Source: an uncultured Lachnospiraceae bacterium (lineage in GTDB: Bacteria > Bacillota > Clostridia > Lachnospirales > Lachnospiraceae). From it: DNA of 64,000 nucleotides. This document shows positions 15,152 through 23,078 of the stretch, one piece after another (positions within the stretch are counted from its first letter, which is position 1; the number at the start of each line of letters is the position of its first letter). The stretch spans positions 62,001-126,000 of the forward strand of contig CAJUKV010000003.1 in the NCBI GenBank assembly GCA_910587305.1, read 5' to 3'. The notes below the pieces were generated by a model that did not search any database, was not told the DNA's origin, and saw only the letters and a program-made list of their open reading frames with translations. A program made the position numbers and the translations under genes.

Positions 15152-17954
15152 CCGCTTCTTTCAGCAGCTCTTTTTCCCGGAACCGCTCGATTTCCTGTTT
15201 TGCCTGGGGAGGCAGCGCTCCTGCAAAGGAATTTTTTTCCGCCGGATGGCTGCTTTGAAAATCCTGCAGTGCCTGGCTTGCGGCACGCTCCATTTCCACC
15301 TTAAGCTCTCTTGAGGAAATCAGCTTACAGCCCTCCCCTACGATGATAATCTGTTCAAGTCCGTCCGATGTGGCCACGGTCACATCATACTTTTTACTGT
15401 TTTCATGGGCAAATCTTTCAATGTACTGGTCGGCTGTCTCCGCTTCCTTTGTGTATACCACGTGAATATTATGGTAGTCCAGAGCTTCCGTGGGATGGCC
15501 TGCCAGACGATATGCGTCAAAAACCGCGATTAAATTACATCCTCTTACCGCCTGATAATTGCAAAGAAGGTCAAGCAGCGCTCCTCTGGCGCCGTCTAAG
15601 CTTTTATCCGCCAGCTCTTTGAGTTCCTCCCATGCAAAAATCACGTTGTAGCCGTCCACCAGCAAATATTCTTCCCGTTTAGGGGCCGCTTCATAAACTC
15701 TCGTCCGGGGCGGCAGTAAATCATCCGTTCTCTCCCGGCTCCGTTTCCACCCGGCTTTTGTTTCCGTCCTGTTTCCCTTTTTGTTGGCATGAAAAGTGCG
15801 GTTTAAAATCTCCTCAATTTCTTCCTGTCCCATACTGACAGGCCCCTGCCCTTTTCCGTCCCCTCTTTCTTTGGCGCGCGCTCCGCCATTTATTCCAAGG
15901 TTCCCCCTCTTTGCCATGTTTTCCAAATACCTGCCGTCGATTCCATCCTCTCCCCACAGGCTTTCCGCTTCGTTTTTCGTTTTCTCTTTGTTCTTAAGGC
16001 AGCTTTCAAGATGCATGTATTTCGGCACCTGATCCCACTCCACCAAAAAGCCCGCCCCATGGGCGCAGAACACGGAGCCTGAGGGATTGGCCGTATCCCG
16101 CATTGGGTCGTAATCCGCCGCCTCCAAAACTTCCTCCGTATTATGACAGGGATAATATCCTTTCATGCTGCAGGAAAGGCGGCCTTCCCCTCTGGTATAA
16201 GCGGCCACCTCCGCCTGATAGCCCTGCAAAAGAGCCATCGGCCCCACGCCTTTTAAAATATTCATGCCCCGGGCGTCCTGCTCATGGGTAAAGCTGCTCT
16301 GCATCTTATTCAGGTCAGACATGGCGCGTCCCACCGCTTTCCGGGGCACTTCCAGCTTATATTCATAATAAGGCTCCAACAACACACTTTTTGCCTGCAT
16401 CAATCCCTGGCGAATAGCGCGGTAAACCGCCTGCCTGAAATCTCCCCCTTCCGTGTGCTTTTGGTGAGCGCGTCCCGCTTTTAAGGTAATCTTCATATCC
16501 GTAATAGGCGCTCCCATCAAAACCCCCACATGTTCTTTTTCCTCTATGTGGGTCAGTATCAGCCTCTGCCAGTTTAAATCCAGCGCATCCTCGCTTACGT
16601 CCGTCCCTGTGCGTATGCCGCTGCCCGGCTCCCCCGGCTCCATCAAAAGGTGCACTTCCGCATAATGGCGCAAGGGCTCAAAATGTCCTACGCCCTCCAC
16701 CGTACCGGCAATCGTCTCCTTATATACGATACTTCCCGCACCAAAGTCCACAGGGATGCCGAACCTCTCCTCAATCAGTCTTTTATAAACCTCAATCTGA
16801 ACCTGGCCCATGACCTGCGCCTTGATTTCCCTGTTGTTCTCATCCCATATGATATGAAGCTGGGGTTCCTCCTCCTCTAACTGCTTTAACCTGGGAAGCA
16901 TCTGCGCCGCGTCGCAGCCTTCCGGAAGCCCGATTCCATAGCTAAGGACAGGCGATAATTCAGGGTAAACAGGCTCCTTACAAAATCCCAGTCCGTCCCC
17001 GGCCCGCGTCTTCGTAAGTCCGGTAACCGCGCAGATACCGCCTGCGCTTACCTCTCCGGCTGTCTCAAACTTTTCTCCGCTGTAGATTCGGATTTGATTG
17101 ACCTTTTCCTCCCACCTTCCGTTCTCCGCCACAGTCCTGCCGGCGCCGGTCAGGGTCTCCTTTGCCTTAAGGCTTCCCCCCACAATCTTCATGTGGGTGA
17201 GGCGGTTTCCCTGCTCATCCCGTGAAATCTTAAACACCCTTGCGCCGAACTCCTTTGGATATTCCTTTTCCATGGTATAGGCGTCCAGCCCGTTCAGAAG
17301 CTCCTCCACCCCAAAAAGCTTAAGGGCGGAACCAAAAAAGCAGGGAAAGAGTTTTCTTTCCCCTGCAAGTTTTTGTATGGTCTTTTTCCCTATCTTTCCG
17401 GTTTCCAGAAATTCGTTTAAGGCGTCCTCCTCGCATACGGCAATATTCTCATAAAATTCCTCTTCCGAAAGCAGATTGTCCTTTTCCGAAAAGTCCACAC
17501 AATATTCGCTTAACTGCTCCCTCAGATTTGCCATAATCGACGCCTTATCCGTATCCGGCTGATCCATCTTATTGACAAACACAAAAACCGGTATCTGATA
17601 ATGCCTGAGCAGCCGCCATAAAGTGAGGGTATGGGCCTGCACCCCGTCGCTGCCGCTGATTACAAGGACGGCTCCGTCCATCACCTGCAGCGTCCGCTCC
17701 ATCTCCGCGGAAAAATCCACGTGGCCCGGCGTGTCCAAAAGGGTAATATGGGTATCCCCCGCCTTTAGATACGCCTGCTTGGAAAAAATGGTGATTCCCC
17801 TTTCCCTTTCCTGCCCGTAGGTATCCAGAAAAGTGTCCCTCTTATCCACCCTTCCAAGCCTGCGGATGCTGCCGCTTAAATAAAGCATCCCCTCTGATAA
17901 AGTTGTTTTTCCCGCATCAACATGGGCCAGTATTCCTATCACCAGATGCTTCAT
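15123..17954 (-). CDS. TetM/EF-G-like GTPase fused to a Rae1/YacP-type NYN endoribonuclease
   Basis: A 943-residue two-part protein. Residues 1 to about 640 form a ribosomal-protection-type translation factor: G1 AHVDAGKTT (10-18), G3 DTPGH (74-78), G4 NKMD (128-131), and EF-G-like domains II-V ending near the GPMALLQGYQAEVAAY stretch. After a charged linker, residues 764 to about 895 form a PIN-like NYN domain very close to Rae1/YacP: LLVDGYNVIFAW, VFDAYRLAG, TKEAETADQYIE, VATSDG; likely metal-binding aspartates are D767, D813, D842 and D864. Rae1 cleaves mRNA in the ribosomal A site, the site that TetM-like factors enter. The fusion would therefore deliver a nuclease to the A site. ATG 17954 follows AGGAGGTGTGTAA. 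Confidence 0.9.
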   Translation of the reverse strand: MKHLVIGILAHVDAGKTTLSEGMLYLSGSIRRLGRVDKRDTFLDTYGQERERGITIFSKQAYLKAGDTHITLLDTPGHVDFSAEMERTLQVMDGAVLVISGSDGVQAHTLTLWRLLRHYQIPVFVFVNKMDQPDTDKASIMANLREQLSEYCVDFSEKDNLLSEEEFYENIAVCEEDALNEFLETGKIGKKTIQKLAGERKLFPCFFGSALKLFGVEELLNGLDAYTMEKEYPKEFGARVFKISRDEQGNRLTHMKIVGGSLKAKETLTGAGRTVAENGRWEEKVNQIRIYSGEKFETAGEVSAGGICAVTGLTKTRAGDGLGFCKEPVYPELSPVLSYGIGLPEGCDAAQMLPRLKQLEEEEPQLHIIWDENNREIKAQVMGQVQIEVYKRLIEERFGIPVDFGAGSIVYKETIAGTVEGVGHFEPLRHYAEVHLLMEPGEPGSGIRTGTDVSEDALDLNWQRLILTHIEEKEHVGVLMGAPITDMKITLKAGRAHQKHTEGGDFRQAVYRAIRQGLMQAKSVLLEPYYEYKLEVPRKAVGRAMSDLNKMQSSFTHEQDARGMNILKGVGPMALLQGYQAEVAAYTRGEGRLSCSMKGYYPCHNTEEVLEAADYDPMRDTANPSGSVFCAHGAGFLVEWDQVPKYMHLESCLKNKEKTKNEAESLWGEDGIDGRYLENMAKRGNLGINGGARAKERGDGKGQGPVSMGQEEIEEILNRTFHANKKGNRTETKAGWKRSRERTDDLLPPRTRVYEAAPKREEYLLVDGYNVIFAWEELKELADKSLDGARGALLDLLCNYQAVRGCNLIAVFDAYRLAGHPTEALDYHNIHVVYTKEAETADQYIERFAHENSKKYDVTVATSDGLEQIIIVGEGCKLISSRELKVEMERAASQALQDFQSSHPAEKNSFAGALPPQAKQEIERFREKELLKEAATNVPKKHK

Positions 17955-17966
17955 TTACACACCTCC

Positions 17967-18033
17967 TGCATACCGCAAGCTACACGTGCGATACTGCCAT
18001 CGATAAAGAGTTTGGACGTTTACTTTCAAACTT
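17967..18033 (-). repeat. dispersed start-codon-proximal palindromic repeat, family C, copy 1
   Basis: The region holds TACCGCA (17971-17977) and TGCGATA (17987-17993), followed by an imperfect AGTTTGGA...TTTCAAACT inverted repeat. It aligns well with 57301-57367, and its first hairpin with 62117-62139. In each case the element ends just before the Shine-Dalgarno sequence of a minus-strand gene, here that of the GTPase-nuclease. Confidence 0.6.
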
Positions 18034-18118
18034 CCCGACATGCCGCTTTGCGGCACAAACAAAGTGTGAATGTTCTAAGGCGTCGTTTTCTGACGCCTTA
18101 GAACTTCTCTTTACACTT
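18034..18118. repeat. composite palindromic repeat, family B, copy 1
   Basis: Two modules are adjacent. The first is the TGCCGC-TTT-GCGGCA hairpin (18041-18055). The second is a long stem made of AAGTGTGAA (18062-18070) facing TTTACACTT (18110-18118) and an inner perfect stem, TTCTAAGGCGTC (18073-18084) with GACGCCTTAGAA (18092-18103). The same modules occur in other orders at 31877-32054, 45908-46045 and, more weakly, 19731-19796. Confidence 0.65.
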
Positions 18119-18140
18119 CTACCCTGCCTTCGCTTATTTT

Positions 18141-18179
18141 AAACGGTCTGCGCAGTCAAAGACCCCGCAGCAAGCGTTT
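18141..18179 (-). repeat. post-stop repeat, family D, copy 1
   Basis: A 20-bp block starting GTCAAAGACCCCGC (18155-18174) lies inside a hairpin (AAACG and CTGCG facing CGCAG and CGTTT) that overlaps the fructokinase stop codon. A nearly identical block is at 22075-22094 and a variant at 27823-27842. It could act as a 3' end structure for the fructokinase mRNA, but there is no T-run. Confidence 0.5.
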
Positions 18180-19053
18180 ACTCACCCCGGAGCGCTCTGC
18201 GTCCCAGCTCAAGGCATCCCATAATTCCCTGATTATCCTGCAGGCTTGCAGGAACGATATAGTTTTCTATATGTTCAAGTTCTTCCGTCTGAATATAGCC
18301 GTTTAAAAGCTCCTTCACATAGCCGCGGATTTTCGGGAAAAGCTGTTCCTGATGCATAACGCCTCCCCCCAAAATGATCATTTCCGGGGAAACCGTCAGG
18401 ATATATCCCACAAGGGCCTGTGCGATATAATAGCTCTCCAAATCCCACACTTCCTCCCTGTCCTTAAGCTCTATTGCCTTCTTCCCCCAGCGTTCCTCTA
18501 TGGCCGGCCCTGCGGCAAGTCCCTCCAGGCAGCTTTTATGATAAGGGCATTTCCCCTGGTAAGTGTCGTCGGAACGTTTTTGAATCAGCACGTGGCCCGC
18601 TTCCGGATGCAGCATTCCGTGAATCAGATTTCCTTCCGCGAAAATTCCTGCCCCCACTCCGGTTCCTATGGTAATATAAATCACACTCTTTTTCCCCTTT
18701 GCCTGTCCAAAGGTAACCTCTCCGAGGGCGGAGCCGTTCACATCGGTGTCAAATCCCACAGGGCATCCGAGAGCCTCCTCAAAGGCCCCTACAATATTGT
18801 AATTTCTCCATGCCAGCTTGGGCGTGCTTGTGATATGCCCATAAGTGGCGGAAGACTTGTCCGGATCAATGGGCCCGAAGCAGCCGATTCCCAGCGCCTC
18901 TATCTCCGCCTTCTTAAAATAGGCGAGCATCTCCGGCACCGTTTCCTCCGGCGTCCTTGTGGGAATGGAAATCTGGTCAAAAATCTTTCCCGTCTCGTCT
19001 CCCACCGCGCATACCATTTTTGTTCCCCCTGCTTCCAATGCTCCTAGTCTCAT
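18178..19053 (-). CDS. ROK-family fructokinase
   Basis: A 291-residue cytoplasmic sugar kinase that phosphorylates fructose to fructose 6-phosphate with ATP. It begins MRLGALEAGGTKMVCAVGDE at ATG 19053, behind AAAGGAGGATACTT; the longer frame upstream is not needed. Family marks are ALGIGCFGPIDPD, VGFDTDVNGSALGE, YITIGTGVGAGIF and the zinc-binding segment HPEAGHVLIQ ... GKCPYHKSCLEGLAAGPAI. The whole sequence resembles the Bacillus GmuE/YdhR fructokinases closely. It is followed 55 bp upstream by a phosphatase gene in the same direction. No fructose transporter lies next to it. Confidence 0.9.
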   Translation of the reverse strand: MRLGALEAGGTKMVCAVGDETGKIFDQISIPTRTPEETVPEMLAYFKKAEIEALGIGCFGPIDPDKSSATYGHITSTPKLAWRNYNIVGAFEEALGCPVGFDTDVNGSALGEVTFGQAKGKKSVIYITIGTGVGAGIFAEGNLIHGMLHPEAGHVLIQKRSDDTYQGKCPYHKSCLEGLAAGPAIEERWGKKAIELKDREEVWDLESYYIAQALVGYILTVSPEMIILGGGVMHQEQLFPKIRGYVKELLNGYIQTEELEHIENYIVPASLQDNQGIMGCLELGRRALRGE

Positions 19054-19108
19054 AAGTATCCTCCTTTTATCCTTTATTTTCATGACCTCATACAGGTTTT
19101 CCGGCTCT

Positions 19109-19684
19109 TTATTCCCGCAAAAACAAACCTCCGTCCAGTTCCACAACCCCCGCATTCCCGGTCTTATAATTCTTCGCCATATCCTCAAAGGGCGTATCGT
19201 AAAGATACGACATCAGCGTCATAATCACTGCGCTGTGGGTTACCACAAGGGCATTTTCCCTTTCCTTTCCTGCAATATCGCCTAATGCAGGCAAAAGTCT
19301 GTCTAAAAGCTGCTGGTAAGATTCCCCTCCCGGCGGTACCTGATAGCGGCGGTCATTATGCCAAATCTGATATTCCTCCGGAAACAATTCCCTTACCTGT
19401 CTCCACATATGGCCTTCCCATTTTCCAAAGTTAATTTCCTCAAACCCCTGCTGTATCTTTGGCGTTATACCAAGCTTATCTCCTATAATCCGTGCCGTTT
19501 CTAAGGCGCGGCTTTTCGCGCTGGAATAAATAGCGCCAATCTGATAATCTCCCTCGGACAGCTTTTCGGCAAGCTCCCTTGCCTGCTGCCTGCCTTTTTC
19601 ATTCAGCCGGGTATTTACCTGCCCCTGAATCCTGTTTTCTATATTCCAGTCTGTTTCGCCATGCCTTGCCAGATAAATTTTCAT
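19109..19684 (-). CDS. histidine phosphatase family protein (phosphoglycerate-mutase-like)
   Basis: A 191-residue enzyme with the N-terminal catalytic motif LARHGETDWN, the phosphate pocket arginine and glutamate in YSSAKSRALETARII and EINFGKWEG, and the second catalytic histidine in VVTHSAVIMTLM. This fits broad-specificity histidine phosphatases rather than a glycolytic mutase. The ATG follows GGGGGATTAAA. It is probably co-transcribed with the downstream fructokinase gene. The substrate is unknown. Confidence 0.87.
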   Translation of the reverse strand: MKIYLARHGETDWNIENRIQGQVNTRLNEKGRQQARELAEKLSEGDYQIGAIYSSAKSRALETARIIGDKLGITPKIQQGFEEINFGKWEGHMWRQVRELFPEEYQIWHNDRRYQVPPGGESYQQLLDRLLPALGDIAGKERENALVVTHSAVIMTLMSYLYDTPFEDMAKNYKTGNAGVVELDGGLFLRE

Positions 19685-19730
19685 TTTAATCCCCCATTCC
19701 TGCCATTAGACCTCAAATTTGGGCTGAGGC

Positions 19731-19796
19731 GCAAAATGTAAAGCTTTGGCTGTTCTCAGGCGGCACTTTTTCATGCCGGATTATGTACATTTTGCT
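19731..19796. repeat. palindromic repeat related to family B
   Basis: A perfect 10-bp inverted repeat GCAAAATGTA (19731-19740) / TACATTTTGC (19787-19796) encloses a TTCTCAGGCGGC...ATGCCGG inner stem resembling the family B long stem. It sits in the divergent region between the phosphatase gene and the CarD-like gene. Confidence 0.5.
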
Positions 19797-19924
19797 CAAC
19801 TATCAACCACTCTCTTATGAGCAGAACGCACAAAATTTTCTGTAAATTCATTATTTGCTGTTATTATTTCTAAAAATTTGGTATGATATATAATATAGTC
19901 TGTTTTCAAAGGAGGTGAAATTAT

Positions 19925-20422
19925 ATGTTTCAAAAGGGTCAATATGTTATTTACAGTAACAATGGTATATGCCTCGTACAAGATGTCACTACCCTGAATA
20001 TCTCAGGTGTGGATAAAAACAGGAAATATTATCTGTTAAAACCTGTCTTTGCGTCCACCAGCACGGTATATATTCCTGTGGACACTGCCGAGGCTTCCCT
20101 TCGCCCTGCAATATCAGAAGAAGAAGCGCGCAACCTGATCAAATCTATCCCCGATATTCCCACTATCCCGCTAACCGACGAAAAGACGCTGGAAAAGACT
20201 TATAAAGAATATATGCGCTCCAACAGCTGCAAGTCCTGGATACAGCTTATGAAAACCATTTATCTGCGCAGGGAAAGCAGGATTTTAAACGGGCATAAGG
20301 TAACGGCATTAGACAGCCGCTATTTCAGTCTCGCGGAGGCTTTTCTTTATGGAGAGTTGTCCATCGCTTTAGGTAAGCCCAAGGATGAGGTCAAGTCCTA
20401 TATCGCCAGTTGTCTTGATTAA
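19925..20422 (+). CDS. CarD-like transcription regulator
   Basis: A 165-residue protein. The first 65 residues have the CarD/CdnL/TRCF RNA-polymerase interaction fold, starting MFQKGQYVIYSNNGICLVQD with YYLLKPVFASTSTVYIPVD. The helical second half (EEARNLIKSIPDIP ... YFSLAEAFLYGELSIALG) is the part that touches promoter DNA in CarD/CdnL. It would bind the RNA polymerase beta subunit and modulate open-complex formation. The start follows AAAGGAGGTGAAATTAT. It stands alone, divergent from the phosphatase operon. A plausible TATAAT-like box lies near 19885-19900. Confidence 0.85.
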   Translation: MFQKGQYVIYSNNGICLVQDVTTLNISGVDKNRKYYLLKPVFASTSTVYIPVDTAEASLRPAISEEEARNLIKSIPDIPTIPLTDEKTLEKTYKEYMRSNSCKSWIQLMKTIYLRRESRILNGHKVTALDSRYFSLAEAFLYGELSIALGKPKDEVKSYIASCLD

Positions 20423-20448
20423 CCATAAATTTAGTTTACTACAGATTC

Positions 20449-20476
20449 TTAACAAGTTCAATCTTACTCTTATAAT
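20449..20476 (+). promoter_or_regulatory. sigma-A-type promoter of a gene-less transcription unit
   Basis: TTAACA (20449-20454), a 16-base spacer and a perfect TATAAT (20471-20476). No coding sequence follows on the plus strand before a terminator about 220 bp downstream. Confidence 0.6.
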
Positions 20477-20482
20477 GAAAAT

Positions 20483-20705
20483 GAATTTTTATATATGCTT
20501 CGTTATTTTTTACACGTTGGTTATTAGACCGCTTCTCCGGAAATAGAAATTCAGTCGTCGCCGCAAGCCGGCGTTTGGTATGGGTTCCTTCTTGCATTTC
20601 TATTTTGGAGAAGCTGTTTTTGTGACACCCATGAGGGTAACATGCGTTATTTAAGCAAAAAAAGAAATGGTTAATTGCGTGTGCGGCAATAATCCGCCGC
20701 TTTTT
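20483..20705 (+). ncRNA. candidate structured small RNA (possibly 6S-like)
   Basis: About 220 nt between a good promoter and a terminator, with no open frame. The centre forms a long rod: GCTTCTCC (20531-20538) with GGAGAAGC (20607-20614), then a perfect 10-bp AAATAGAAAT (20541-20550) with ATTTCTATTT (20596-20605), topped by CGCCG/CGGCG (20559-20573). Outer segments (TGCTT and CACGTT facing AACATG and AAGCA) could extend the rod around internal loops. A long, interrupted rod about 165-200 nt long is the shape of 6S RNA, but I cannot confirm sequence conservation. It could also be a 3' element of the carD mRNA. Confidence 0.45.
20683..20705 (+). terminator. rho-independent terminator of the candidate small RNA
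   Basis: GCGGC (20683-20687) pairs with GCCGC (20696-20700) and is followed by TTTTT (20701-20705). It closes the transcription unit starting near 20483 and precedes the convergent membrane protein gene. Confidence 0.65.
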
Positions 20706-20726
20706 GTTTACTACGGGAAAATCCTT

Positions 20727-21272
20727 TTACCGGGAAGAAATTCCATACCCCACATTAGGCCGCATGGCACAGTAGCATCCATCCGCCACAAACAGGGCAA
20801 GCAATAAAAAGCATATCCAAATACGACCCTTCTTTGGGATTTTCCAATACATTTTCTCATAAAAGGGGATGAACAGGCACACCAGCGCTACCCCTCCGCC
20901 CCCAAAGAGCAAGGCCCCTGTAAGGCAGATTCTTCCGCTGATGTTGAAAAGGTGATTGCCGTAGTCCCACCATCTCACACCCCAGCGGCGCTCGAGAAAA
21001 TAACTGGTCAGGTATTCCAAAACAGAGCAAAAAAGCGCAGACAGCCAAAACACGCGCAGAGGCTTTTTTCGAAAGGAATGAAAAAAAACGTATAGCAAAA
21101 GCCCTCCGACACCATAAACGGGCAGATAGGGTCCTCTGTATACGCCTCTGTTTATAAATGCATGTTCCGTAAAAAAATACAGCGTCACTTCCCAAAGCCA
21201 GCCTGCAAAAGCCAGGGAGAAAAACAGTAAAACATAATAATCAAATTCATGGGATAACTTTTTATTTTTCAT
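20727..21272 (-). CDS. CmpB-type putative ABC transporter permease membrane protein
   Basis: A 181-residue protein with five to six helices. The start is taken at ATG 21272 (MKNKKLSHEFDYYVLLFF); a longer frame to 21362 would overlap the preceding gene, and no strong ribosome binding site decides it. Family marks are FAGWLWEVTLYFF, NRGVYRGPYLPVYGVGG, CSVLEYLTSYFLE and WGVRWWDY. The family (PF06541) is named for a putative ABC permease, but its function is not established. A broken relative lies at 54633-54909. Confidence 0.75.
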   Translation of the reverse strand: MKNKKLSHEFDYYVLLFFSLAFAGWLWEVTLYFFTEHAFINRGVYRGPYLPVYGVGGLLLYVFFHSFRKKPLRVFWLSALFCSVLEYLTSYFLERRWGVRWWDYGNHLFNISGRICLTGALLFGGGGVALVCLFIPFYEKMYWKIPKKGRIWICFLLLALFVADGCYCAMRPNVGYGISSR

Positions 21273-21300
21273 ACAAATAAAATACCCATGGAAAATAATA

Positions 21301-21918
21301 TTATCCGTTTTTTCTTCTCTCTTTGTCACATACAATCCATTCGTCCAGGGTAAGCGGTTCATAATCCGAGTATTTGCAAAAACAGTTAATCATATTGCAG
21401 GGAATATTTCTTTTCTCCCCCTGGGCGTCCGTTACCTTAGTCTGTCTGGTTATCTCCTGAAACCGCTCTATCAGCCTTTGATCCTGTGAATCGTGTACAT
21501 GGCCGTACAGCATATAGGTTTTGGGATTTCCTTCCCCGTCCAGACGGTATTGCCCGCTATAGCACATAATCGGATAGTGGCATAAAACCACTTTTCGTTT
21601 ATTGTCCGACATTTCCTCATAGGGTTTCACCCATACAAAACGATGAATGTTCACTTCGGATTTTTTCATAATCCAATCATGATTTCCGGTAATCAAATAT
21701 ATTCTTCCCTGCAAAAGTCCCAGGATCTCATTTGTCTGCGCCGCAGTTCCCCATGACAGGTCGCCTAATATGACCACTTCGTCATTTTTTCGAACCTTTC
21801 CGTTCCATTTTTTTATCATGTAGTCGTTCATTTGTTCCACGGATGCAAAACCGCGCCTGTCCATTCTGTCATTCATTTCACCGTGAAAAAAATGCAGGTC
21901 TGCAATATAATATCTCAA
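21301..21918 (-). CDS. calcineurin-like metallophosphoesterase
   Basis: A 205-residue phosphoesterase with the metal-binding blocks in order: DLH (near residue 7), GDLSWG, GNHDW, CHYPI and GHVHDS. It hydrolyses a phosphoester of unknown identity in the cytoplasm. The start is TTG 21918, behind AAGGAGGCATAG at ideal spacing; no ATG is usable. The downstream CmpB-type gene follows closely, so both are probably one transcript. Confidence 0.85.
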   Translation of the reverse strand: MRYYIADLHFFHGEMNDRMDRRGFASVEQMNDYMIKKWNGKVRKNDEVVILGDLSWGTAAQTNEILGLLQGRIYLITGNHDWIMKKSEVNIHRFVWVKPYEEMSDNKRKVVLCHYPIMCYSGQYRLDGEGNPKTYMLYGHVHDSQDQRLIERFQEITRQTKVTDAQGEKRNIPCNMINCFCKYSDYEPLTLDEWIVCDKERRKNG

Positions 21919-22074
21919 CTATGCCTCCTTATGAAATCCTGCTTAACTTACAAAAATGATTTCAGCATTTCTTTTGCTTTTTTTCTATTTCTCCCGGAGC
22001 GTGTTTGAAAATTGCTTTCTGCCGGATGTGCGTCACAATTTGTGGGGGTTTAAGAGCCGAAATGCTCTGGCCAA

Positions 22075-22125
22075 GTCAAAGACCCCGCCGCAAGCAGCCA
22101 CTTGGCTCGCTGCTCGCGGAAATAA
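22075..22125 (-). repeat. post-stop repeat, family D, copy 2
   Basis: The first 20 bp start GTCAAAGACCCCGCC and match 18155-18174 with one difference. The following CAAGCAGCCACTTGGC part matches 36831-36845, the repeat after the MFS gene stop. A 130-codon open frame crossing this stretch on the plus strand (21956-22348) is judged not to be a gene. The remainder of the 21919-22198 gap shows nothing else. Confidence 0.5.
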
Positions 22126-22198
22126 AGGCGGTGTACGGGCTGCGCTGGCTGAATTTGGTTCAAAAATCGCGCAAAATGGACCGTGCGGATGGCGGGAA

Positions 22199-22879
22199 TT
22201 AATTTTCAAACACTCTCCAGGCCGGATGCCGGCTTTTTGTAATGAATGTCCTGAAAAGCTGTATCAGGGGCCCATTACAAAAAGCATTTATCACCGTTCC
22301 AATGCCTACGATTTCCCACACATTATTGTGTGCGGCCAGACAAAATAAAATTCCAATCAACATTACGGTCACATCCGCCGATACCCTTGCTGCGCGAAAA
22401 GACACTTTGTCCTTTGCAAATTTCATAATCAGAAAAGGCACACTGTCATAAGGGGAAAGACCAAGATCCGCCTCCATATACAATGCGCAGCCCAGAGAAC
22501 ACAGCGCCATTCCAACGCAAAGAAAAAGGATTCGAAGCGGCAGTCCTGCGTTTACTTTCATAACGTCCTTCGCCAGCCAGCAGAGAAAATCCGCTATATA
22601 TCCGACAAAAACCATGTTGACGATGGTTCCCGGACCTATAAAGCGGGGGACATTCAAAAAAATCACAATCAGAATAAGTACATTCATGATCAACTGCCAG
22701 TTGCCAAAGCTCATTCCCAAAAAACCGCTGACTCCAAGGTTCATACTGCTATAAGCGTCCACCCCGAACACACTAAGCCGGTAGGACGCCACACAAGTTC
22801 CAATCAAAAAATTTCCAAGCAGAAGAAATACTATCCTCTGAAAAGTTATTTTCCGTTTTATCTCCTTTCGTGATTCCAT
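22199..22879 (-). CDS. YczE/YitT-like integral membrane protein
   Basis: A 226-residue protein with five or six helices. The pattern LIGTCVASYRLSVFGVDAYS, followed by EADLGLSPYDSVPF and a C-terminal GIGTVINAFCNGPLI stretch, is characteristic of the YczE/YyaS family. Its molecular function is not established. The ATG follows GGAGGGG at a longish spacing. It is monocistronic as far as can be seen. Confidence 0.75.
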   Translation of the reverse strand: MESRKEIKRKITFQRIVFLLLGNFLIGTCVASYRLSVFGVDAYSSMNLGVSGFLGMSFGNWQLIMNVLILIVIFLNVPRFIGPGTIVNMVFVGYIADFLCWLAKDVMKVNAGLPLRILFLCVGMALCSLGCALYMEADLGLSPYDSVPFLIMKFAKDKVSFRAARVSADVTVMLIGILFCLAAHNNVWEIVGIGTVINAFCNGPLIQLFRTFITKSRHPAWRVFEN

Positions 22880-23078
22880 TTCTTACCGTTCCCCTCCTGT
22901 AAGTCTGACATTGTTCTCTTGTTTAGCCTTCCCCGGTCCACTCATACATTAGTTCATAATTTCCATTACAAGTAAGAACACATCGGCTTTGCGGCGCTGC
23001 TCTCCTTCACAACTGACTTTTATTGAGAAAAACAGCGACTGAAATATTCAGCCGCCGCTCTCATGGTCGTCTTATTCC

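Noticed and set aside
15123..17954. Tetracycline resistance gene of the tet(M) type
   Set aside because: The N-terminal half is related, but the fused NYN nuclease domain and divergence argue for another role; resistance is not claimed.
21956..22348. 130-codon open frame on the plus strand
   Set aside because: It runs through repeat DNA and antisense to the YczE gene end, lacks a ribosome binding site and shows no family pattern.
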